From Peribolospora baueri (taxonomy: Eukaryota > Basidiomycota > Peribolosporomycetes > Peribolosporales > Peribolosporaceae): 41,265 nt of DNA. Position 1 is the first letter of the stretch. Each line of letters starts with the position of its first letter. A program made the translations under genes and the position numbers. Of the stretch, positions 33,801 to 41,265 are shown in pieces. The DNA lies in assembly GCA_029717555.1 (NCBI GenBank), contig JAMDHS010000129.1:1-41265 (forward strand). Direction: 5' to 3'. The notes beneath the pieces are model-generated. The model worked only from the letters and a program-made list of their open reading frames with translations, did not search any database and was not told the DNA's origin.

Positions 33801-34341
33801 ATGATCGTATTCGGCCCCACGAGCTCGGTCTTCGACATTTGCACCTTCTGTCTAAACTGGTGAGCATTTGATTATGAATGATCTGTGAGCGGCACTGTAC
33901 TCACTTGGTCTTTTCAGGTTCTTCTTCGGCATCCGCACGGGCGACTCGCCCTTGGTTCCGCGCGCCCAAACGCATTGGTTCCTCGAAGGACTCCTGACGC
34001 AGCTCTTGGTCGTCTATTCGCTGCGCACGCCCCGGATCCCTTTTCTCCAAAGCCGGCCTTCCATCTCAGTCCTCGCAACTACGTTGGGCCTAGGCGCCGT
34101 AGGGGTTGCGATCCCGTGAGCTCGGTTCTTTCTCCCATCCTCCATCTACGAGACTTGCTAACAAGGTGGTCTTCCTCTGTGTGATTGCAGTTTCATCCCC
34201 CCCATCGCGAGTGCCTTCTCGATGATGCGGCCCGCAGGCATCTTCTTCGCTTTCCTCGTCCCCATCTTGTCGGCCTATCTGGTCCTCGTCCACATCGTCA
34301 AGCAGATCTATCTGCGCATCTGGAAGGGAGAGTGGATTTAG
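30808..34341 (+). CDS. mgtA: prokaryote-type P3B Mg2+-translocating ATPase (MgtA/MgtB family)
   Basis: Eight exons: 30808-31527, 31603-31795, 31877-31962, 32057-32297, 32365-33545, 33615-33859, 33918-34115 and 34191-34341, giving 1004 residues. P3B ATPases import Mg2+ using ATP. P-type motifs are TGE (241-243, actuator domain), SDKTGSLTKD with the phosphorylated Asp416, ILTGDSPAVAVKVA, and GDGVNDSLALRRADVG (from 741). The membrane segment SVAVGLTPEMLPMVVNSNLA is the hallmark of the Mg2+ subgroup. The C-terminal half holds six further hydrophobic segments and ends in RIWKGEW, near the end typical of bacterial MgtA. Introns are 58-94 nt and all junctions keep frame. The frame begins at a non-ATG codon at 30769; the first in-frame ATG (30808) is taken, though an upstream exon is possible. 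The fungal introns show residence in a eukaryotic genome. Family origin is bacterial; transfer is inferred. Confidence 0.92.
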
Positions 34342-35117
34342 CACCGTGGGGTTTCAATGCAGACACAAGAGTGGAGTCCGCCAACAATCTCCTACCTAAC
34401 GTCCACCTGTAGGGTATGTCCAAGTGGTTCTTGGAGACCACACATCTTGGGGCGGTACTGCATGATTCTGCAGCCTGCTTCCAACAAAGTTTTCAACTGT
34501 TCTCTTCTTCGTCCTTGACTATAATTTCGTCGTTCAAATTCTGCTTCTGTAGCTGCCCAGTCACCCTATGGTTGTCCAGCGTAGTGAACGCTAGATCGCT
34601 CGTTATGTGTGCACCGGCAGCTTGATCCTTCTAGTTGTTCCGAACCTGGTACACGGGTGTCAGGTGACTCCCTTCTATTACGTATATAGCAGGGATCTCA
34701 CTCCCCGTATCAGGATGAATTTATCTTTCCTTCCCCCATCTCACGTACCATTAGCAAGCGCAAACTCCCCTTGGCGAAGGCCTCCGCTCCCGCGATCATG
34801 CCGTTCACCGTCGAGATGTAACTATGCCGTGATCAAGAGCCTCTTGAAGAGGACTAAGAGCGGGATCTATTGACAAAGTGTCCATGTTGAGCTCCAATGG
34901 TCTCAGCACGGATTGCCGGGGACATAGCTTCCCATCCGGGTTCTCGCGTTCCGCGACGCCGTGTAAAAGGTGCCTCTGCATGTGATCCTAGACACGGTTC
35001 GGAGTCCCCGCATATACGTTTCACGCTCGCCGAACCTCTCTTTGATCACGACTGCCACTCGGTCTCCTCGCTTTCTTTGTCAACCTTCCCATCTAGACCG
35101 GCGACCGTCTTTATTCT
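34342..35117. other. intergenic region before the amidase gene
   Basis: This 776-nt stretch contains the 3' end of the ATPase transcript and the promoter of the amidase gene. It is AT-richer than the genes. No gene, RNA or repeat was recognised. Confidence 0.55.
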
Positions 35118-37606
35118 ATGAGACCAGCAAACATGTTCTTTTTCACGCCCCGCTGGAAGACCCTCCGAGACTCTCATCTGAAGGAGCGGGACGTGGCCAT
35201 CCAGCGCGGGCGCGACCTGCTTGCGGAGCACGAGGCTGATGGCGCAAGCCTGGACGCGGAGATCCTCCGACAGGACATCGCCGGTTTGACGAAGGGCATC
35301 GAGGAGCGCAGGTGGGATGCGCGAAGGGTGCTCAGGGCATTCATAAGAAGTTCGATCAGGGCGCAAGAGCGGACGAACTGCTTGACCGAAGGTGAGCTGT
35401 CGAACAAACAGAGAAGAGGTTCCGAGTCGAGTTGAGGACAGCTTGTTGCTTACAGCCCTATTAACTTTCTTTTTTTCCATCCAGTCCTCTACCAAGAAGC
35501 GTACGAAGAAGCTACCAAGCTGGACGACCACTTTGCAGAGACGGGCCAGCTCAAAGGGCCGCTTCATGGTGTCCCCTTTTCCTTCAAGGACCAGTATGGA
35601 ATCCGAGGCGTGCACACGACATTGGGTTTTATCAACTGGATCACCTCTGAACCTGTTCCAAACCTGGAGGAGGAGGCGGTTTTGGTGAAAATTGTTAGAG
35701 CGGCTGGCGGAGTACCGTTCGTCAAGACCAACGTTCCTCAGGTGAGCTGTCAGAGCTTGAGTCGGACATGTTCTAATTTCCGCTGCATGCGGCAAGCGAA
35801 GGCCAACTGGAATGCTTAACCACATCCCTTTGATCCACCTCCTAGTGCCTCCTTGCCTATGAATGCTCCAACCCTCTCTTCGGTGTAACATCCAACCCCT
35901 GGTCCGCAGCGCACACTTCAGGAGGTAGTTCCGGAGGTGAAGCCGCATTGCTAGGCTGCGACGGCTCGGCCGCTGGGTTTGGATCTGACATTGGTGGATC
36001 GCTCCGCATCCCCACGGCCTGGTGTGGGACGTGGAGCTTGAAGGGATCTAGCCAACGCTGGCCTAATAAGGGAGTTTCTGCGTTGGGTGACGGTGAGTCT
36101 ATGAGACAGGCATCCACAGATATGGTTCTCAAATAACATCTGCTCACACACTGCTGTATCGGGGGCGACATCTCGTGACAGGACTGGAAGGTGTTAAGAG
36201 CGTTTTGGGACCGATGGGCAGGTCCCTCGCTGATGTCCGCATTGTCACGCAGCTCGTCTTCGACTATCTCCACTCATTGCCGGCTTCTGCCCCTGGCCTC
36301 TCGTCTTCCACTCTCACCACCGAGCCTCTCCTTCCCTTGCCCTTTCGTGACATCGATTTGCCGGACGTCCAGAAGGGCGGTCGACCTCTGCGATTCGGAT
36401 ACTACATCAATGATGGCTTTGTCAGAGCCAGTCCAGCTTGCAAGCGAGCAGTGGAGATGAGCGTGAATGCGCTGACAAAGGCAGGGCATGAATGTGTCGA
36501 AATTGAGATCCCTTCTGGTGCGTTCGGGAGATTATTGTAGACAGAACTCAAGGTCGCCTGCGCATCAATGGGTGCGTTTGGATGATTGACTTCCTTCTTC
36601 TGTGTCACTGTCTTTGCACAGCCGCTGAAGCTCTCCACACTTTTGTTGGCTTGACGTCGAGTGACGGGTACTACAACTTGACTAGGCACATCGGCGGAGA
36701 AGGGGTGTGTCCGTCATTTTCCCCTTTCATATTTCACTATTGCCAACTGAATCTTCAACATATGAATCCCCATCTCTTTTTACAGCGAGAACCAGCCTTG
36801 TTTCTTCCCGTCTTGGTGGCTCGCACACCGGGTGCGTCTTAAGACAATCTGCATTTCTGCGTGCTGCTTTCCAGACATTCTTCTCAATCTCTCTGTGTGG
36901 CATCCATGCAGCCTTCCTTCGTAACTTCGTTGCTTTCATCGTCCGCCGTGTCGTTGGTGATGTCCCGTTTGCTACGGCTATGTCTGGTGCAGGTGCAAAG
37001 AGCGCCCGCCAATACTGGTCCTACGTCCAGAAGAGAAACCACTACATACAACGCTTCAAGGACGAAGTGTGGATCAAGCATGGCCTTGATGGCATCATTG
37101 CTCCTACTAATGCGCTTCCTGCTATGCCCCACGGAGCGACAAAGGAGCTAAGGTGAGCTAGCTGTTCACAGGCACATACCTCTTGCACTCTCCTGTGTGT
37201 ATCCCTTTTCCGAGAGTCTAATCTGATGACAAGGAGTGATGCTCCTTGCTCCTCCCTCCTCGTTATCAGCATGGCGGCCATCGGCACTATCATATACAAT
37301 ATCACTGATGCCACAGTAGGCATTGTACCTGTCAGGCGCGTTTCCAGTAACCTGGATGAGGTATCGAAGACATGGCGATCGGCAGGTCCGGAAGGCAGCA
37401 AACTTGCTACAGCTCTCATGTATGACTCTGGCAAGTACTATGACCCACACAGGATGAAGAACCTGCCTGTGGGTGTCCAGGTTATCGGCCAGGAGTGGGA
37501 AGAAGAGAAAGTGCTGAAGATAATGGAGGTCCTCGATCGTGCCCTGGGTCCACGGGACCTCGGATACCCTGGAGCGTGGATAGACGCTCAATCTCAGCAA
37601 GCTTAA
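35118..37606 (+). CDS. FAAH-type amidase (amidase-signature family)
   Basis: Eight exons: 35118-35391, 35485-35741, 35846-36092, 36182-36517, 36622-36704, 36786-36831, 36912-37152 and 37270-37606, giving 606 residues. Amidase-signature enzymes hydrolyse carboxamides by a Ser-Ser-Lys triad. All three residues are visible: Lys126 in PFSFKDQYG, Ser205 in SGGSSGGEAALL, and the nucleophile Ser229 in GSDIGGSLRIP, the last two 24 apart as in rat FAAH (217 and 241). Other segments are VLGPMGRSLADVRIV, ARQYWSYVQKRNHYIQRF and LDGIIAPTNALPAMPHG, which fit fungal fatty-acid-amide-hydrolase-like proteins. The substrate is not known. The N-terminus contains no obvious membrane helix. Exon 6 is only 46 nt; intron 6 (36832-36911) was chosen because the nearer acceptor gives an early stop. 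Exon 7 begins FLRNFVAFIVRRVVG. Confidence 0.87.
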
Positions 37607-37855
37607 ACTTTGCCTCTCGCGGGCATTGTGAGCCTGTTCTCTTCTGTGTTAGAATAGTCAGCCTTTTCATGCGCTCTCATTCGTGGAAGATGGAAAGGAA
37701 CCACCTTGCCCTTTGGTGGGAGTCAGGTTTCCAACAACGCTTCACAATCTCTTAGACGGGATAAGAGTCGAGAAAAAAGTCCGCATCGTATGAAGCCGGA
37801 TTAAAGGGCAAATGTAGTATAATCGATCTGGGTCATCGATCCAGGTCCAGCTTCC

Positions 37856-39965
37856 TTAGTCACCACCCCTTCTTTTGTCCTTAGCATCTATCCTCCTGAG
37901 CGCATCCGTCGCCATCCTCTGTCCGGCCTGCAGACCGATCGCGTGGGAGAACTCAAAAGCTCGACGGAAGTATGAGCGCGCTAAGGAAAGGTCGTTGGCC
38001 ATCTGAATTAGGAAGCACGAGAGGGGAGATGCCAATGGCGAGACGGGTGGAGAGAAGAAGTTCGTATCAGCCAACCGAGCCAGATTAGAACATCTAGACG
38101 ACGACATCCACACGTCAGTTACCCTGTTGCGCAACGTACCTCCCCGAGAACGCCCAAGTTGAACAACAACGTCGCCCTCGTCCTTTGACACATCTCGGCT
38201 TCACTCTCGTCCAATTTCTCCGTTTTCTCGTTCGACGCGATCGAAGACGCCCCGCCACCCAATGCCGCCAGAGCCCGCCCCTCGTCCTGGGTGGTGAGAC
38301 CTGCGTCTCTCCGAGCAAAGTCAACGATTTCCAGGCCTTTTTGAGCCCAGGCCATGGCCTGGTCGATAGTTGAGGACTTGGGATCAGCAACAAGGACTTG
38401 GGCGAGATTGTTCATAATAATGCCGGCTGCCGGGAGCGGAGGAGAGATGGGGTACGTGGGACCATCGACGAAGCCCAGTGCGACGGCGACGGTTAGCTCG
38501 GGTCGTCTCTTTCAAGTAAAAATTCGCCCTCAGAACTTGCCGCTCTCACCTTGACAGCGGTCGGTGACAGATGGTCTAAATGGGCGAGGTTTTTCTGGCG
38601 TCGAAGGCGGCATCAGAACAGAGAGAGCTTGCAGGTAGAGCGGTACGGCGTATCTGTCCAAAGGAAAGTTCAATACGTGAGCAATAGGCCATTTCAAGCG
38701 AATTAAATCAACCCCATGTCGCAGAGACTCACTCCGCGTTGCCCTCCCGTGCATAAAACTGGCCCAAGCTCTCCAGCGCCGGGCCAACATCTTGCTTGCT
38801 AACCCAGGGAGGTAACTCAAGCTCTCCGATTGTCATCCTCTCACTCTCCTTCAACAGCGCGTCTTCATCGTCTGTTTTCCCACCAGCCATGACTCGTTCT
38901 GCCTCCGCCTTCATCCTTCCGCTCAATGTGAGCTTCAATAGCTCCTCTAAGCTCCAGATGAGGTAGCCTTCCTCCTCCGCCGAGCCCGACTTTACGTCCG
39001 GGCTCTGAGCGAGGTCGCCCAGTTTCTGAGCAATGGAGGCAGCGCGCAGTCTCTCTCTGGGCTTGAGCACCTTCTGCCTCTCAACGCTCAGCGGGGCAGG
39101 GCGTTGTCCAGAGGTCATTCCGCCGGTATCGGTGAGCGAGACGTAATCTTCATTTGGACCGCGAATCTCGTCGAAGGTGGCGCTCAGCACGTCGTATGCC
39201 TTTTGGTCTTGACCTGTGCCTTCATAAAGGGAGGCGAGAGCTATTGCAATTCCCGTCGTCTTGAGCAGACGGTCTGCACCAAGACGCTCATCGGGAAGGG
39301 AGCGTGACGTTTCTAGGGCCCTGTGGGATCGAGACAGGTAGATCACGAAGCGTCGTCAGACTCTGAACAATGGCGTGAGTACAGCCGAGACAAAATGTGG
39401 GCACCAACTTAAGAAAATGTGCCTCCGCTCTGATAGGGTCTCCTCGGTGCTGCGCTTTTAACGCCGTCCTCAAGTCGCCACGAACCTCCGCAGGCCACTT
39501 GGAGAAGGACGTGTAGAATTCGTACCTGTTCGTGTAATTCGAACAGCAGGCCGTGAGAACCATGAAATGTGATGATGTCCACAAAATGAGCGCTCACAGG
39601 CCGTAGCTAGTCAATGTCAAACCGAACAAAGTAAGGCTACAAGAGTGAAGGTTCAAAGACGCGCCCCTCGATTAGCCGAACTCATCGCAGATATCAGGAG
39701 AGAGTACCATCAATAGGTATACAACATACGCCGTAAAGGCCACGCCAACCCTGAGCCGATTATGTCCCGGTGGTGGTGGGGGAGGTCTGAAGCTTGAGCT
39801 GGCAGTCGAAGTGAGCCTGCCGGCAGTGACCGGAAAAGATAATGGCAGAGCGGACGACGACAGCTTCGAGGGAGAGCCGTTGCCGAAGCGAGGCTTCATT
39901 GTCGTACCCCGCATAAGCCGCATGAGCGGAGGCGCTCTCAAAAGAGGAGCTGTCGAAGCAGACAT
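37856..39965 (-). CDS. mitochondrial TPR protein, Mgr3-like
   Basis: Six exons on the minus strand: 39965-39730, 39525-39409, 39320-38733, 38653-38550, 38426-38140 and 38002-37856, giving 492 residues. The N-terminal 60 residues are basic and Ser-rich, fitting mitochondrial import. The segment FYTSFSKWPAEVRGDLRTAL with HRGDPIRAEAHFLKALETS resembles fungal proteins related to Mgr3, an adaptor of the i-AAA protease. TPR-like helices follow: IAIALASLYEGTGQDQKAYD, LESLGQFYAREGNAEYAVPL, NNLAQVLVA, LLFNLGVLGE and LARSYFRRAFEFSHAIGL. The join of exons 1 and 2 is the weak point. The donor GTATGT after 39730 keeps the frame but shortens the hydrophobic stretch VGVAFTAYVVYLLMVL, which could be the inner-membrane anchor. 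A different donor with an undetected small exon is possible. The exon 2 donor (GTTGGT) is also non-standard. Confidence 0.6.
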
Positions 39966-40741
39966 CGCTAGTGTTGGGGCTCCGACGAGTTGGTGTGCGA
40001 GTGTCAGGCGGCCTGGCCTGGCTTGCCGACGGACTGAGGTTGGACTCGTTGAAGATCAACACTTGTTCCCCGCCGCAGTCCGATCGATCAGACGGCAGTC
40101 CCGAGAGCTCTGGTCGCTGATGAGAACCAGCTGATGGAGTTAACGTCGGAGAGCGGGAGAGTTACTCTATCTATGGCGCAGATGTACCATTCTCTATCGT
40201 TGCAGCCTCTGCATGCGAAAGTGTAGCGGTACAGGCGGTGTGAAGAGCAGGAAGCCTGTCTGTTCACCTCGGGGTTAGGTTTGCTGGTTTTCCTCTACTC
40301 CATCCCCGACACATCTACCCCTTGGTATGCTTATCGGCCGATCTGTATTTATGTCTATGCTCTTAATTTCAGATTGTAAGAAAGAAACGAAGTGAGGAAG
40401 ACGGTCATAGGGGGCCGTCGGCGAGACGGCGGCGGCGTGCGCCTGGGCCGAGGTGGGCCGAAGACCCGAGAGAGCATGTCCTCCAGCGTTTCTTCCAGGC
40501 GTGAAAGTCAAGGGAAAGGGAGGAGAGCGGCGGCTGAGTGGAGTAGGGAAGGAGAGCCGCATTGCCGAAGGAGTTTGCGAATAAAGTCGGAGTGGTCCTC
40601 GTCAATCGCGGCAAGGACCTGGACAACGTCAGCTTGGCCCGGATGATTGCGTCCTGCGCAATGTGAGGCAAAGACGAGTCGTGAGGAGGGAACGGGGGAG
40701 GCACACGCTCGCGCTTCTGTTGACCGCCTTCCTTCGAAGCC
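39966..40741. other. intergenic region between TPR gene and merB
   Basis: This 776-nt stretch separates the divergent TPR gene and merB. Its left part resembles other fungal promoters here; from about 40400 it becomes GC- and purine-rich on the plus strand. No attachment site, insertion-sequence end or direct repeat that would mark a recent insertion of merB was seen. Confidence 0.5.
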
Positions 40742-41265
40742 ATGTCCGAGGCCGTCACTACCCCCCTTCCCCGCACCCCGCCCTGCGGCGCCAATCCGCA
40801 CGCCTCGGCCACCGTTTCCGGCCTCCACCGGCCCCTGCTGCGCCTCCTCGCCAATGGCGAACCGGTCACCGTCGACGAGCTCGCCGGTGCCAGCGGTCGC
40901 CCGGTCACCGACGTGGCCCGCACGGTGGAACGCTGGCACGACGCTGAACGGGACGACGCCGGGCGCATCGTCGGACTCGGCATAACCCTCAGGCCCACGG
41001 CGCACCGGTTCACCGTCGACGGGCGTGACCTCTACACCTGGTGCGCCTTGGACACGTTGATGTTCCCCGCCATCATCGATCGGACCGCCATGGTCGAATA
41101 GCGCTGTCGCGCTACCGGGGCCGTCGTCAGGCTCACCGTCCACCCAACCCACGTCGGCGCCGTAGAACCGCCGACCGTCGTCTTCCCCGAGTCCTGGACC
41201 TCTCTGCGGTCCGCTTTCTGCGACCGAGTCCACTTCTTTGCATCTGCCGACGCCGCAGCGTCATG
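40742..41265 (+). pseudogene. merB: alkylmercury lyase (merB) with an in-frame stop, cut by the window end
   Basis: MerB cleaves the carbon-mercury bond of organomercurials, releasing Hg2+ for MerA. The frame runs 119 codons, meets TAG at 41099-41101 and continues in the same frame to the window edge. The N-domain reads LHRPLLRLLANGEPVTVDEL and GRIVGLGITLRPTAHRFTVD. The catalytic motif DLYTWCALDTLMFP holds Cys101 and Asp104, equal to Cys96 and Asp99 of E. coli R831b MerB. After the stop come RCRATGAVVRLTV, with the structural Cys 21 residues after the first (as Cys117), and SAFCDRVHFFAS, with the second catalytic Cys (Cys159). The family usually has Ser where the TAG lies (VESRC-like), so a TCG to TAG change would explain it. 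No introns are seen and codons are GC-rich. A real nonsense mutation, a sequencing error and recoding are all possible; the 3' end is outside the window. Confidence 0.88.

Noticed and set aside
36832-36911. Earlier splice acceptor at about 36870 in the amidase gene
   Set aside because: It would make a 39-nt intron and lead to a stop codon within 20 residues, whereas the acceptor at 36911 restores the conserved FLRNFVAFIVRR segment.
41053-41128. Intron that would remove the TAG in merB
   Set aside because: Candidate GT..AG pairs around the stop are below 50 nt, delete conserved MerB residues such as LMFPA or the RCRATGA segment, or shift the frame.
40508-41233. Minus-strand 241-residue open frame opposite merB
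   Set aside because: It is the antisense shadow of the GC-rich merB codons; composition is Gly/Asp/Arg-rich without motifs.
1-41265. tRNA genes, CRISPR arrays, operons and transposon ends
   Set aside because: No cloverleaf-like T-arm and acceptor pairing, no regular spaced repeats, and no terminal repeats with target-site duplications were noticed by eye; a covariance-model scan was not possible.

Overview
The window reads as nuclear DNA of a fungus, most likely a GC-rich basidiomycete yeast. Genes lie on both strands, most are split by introns of about 60-200 nt with GT..AG ends, and several products belong to fungal families (Uds1 septation family, fungal Mic19, Bdc1-type NuA4 bromodomain subunit, Rif1, Utp4). 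The exact lineage cannot be fixed from the sequence alone. All exon models were built by hand from reading frame, splice signals and remembered family motifs.

Layout: 0.4-12 kb is dominated by chromatin and transcription genes: a MED11-like Mediator subunit (+), a CARM1/PRMT4-type arginine methyltransferase (-), a Bdc1/BRD8-type bromodomain protein (+) sharing a short divergent promoter with the methyltransferase, and a RIF1 homologue (+) with N-terminal PP1-docking motifs. 12.5-21 kb holds UTP4 (-, small-subunit processome) and a Uds1-type coiled-coil septation protein (+). 21-29 kb is mainly mitochondrial: an IF3 (-), a paraoxonase-like six-blade propeller protein (+), alanine aminotransferase (-) and the MICOS subunit MIC19 (+). 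30.8-40 kb holds a prokaryote-type P3B Mg2+-ATPase with seven introns (+), a FAAH-type amidase (+) and a TPR protein resembling the i-AAA adaptor Mgr3 (-).

The right edge (40742 to beyond the window) carries an intronless alkylmercury lyase gene, merB, of clear bacterial type. Its catalytic residues are preserved, but a TAG sits in frame between the two halves of the active site. This gene and the P3B ATPase are the two candidates for acquisition from bacteria, apparently at different ages. No tRNA, rRNA, CRISPR array or recognisable transposon was found; a few intergenic stretches above 1 kb remain unexplained.
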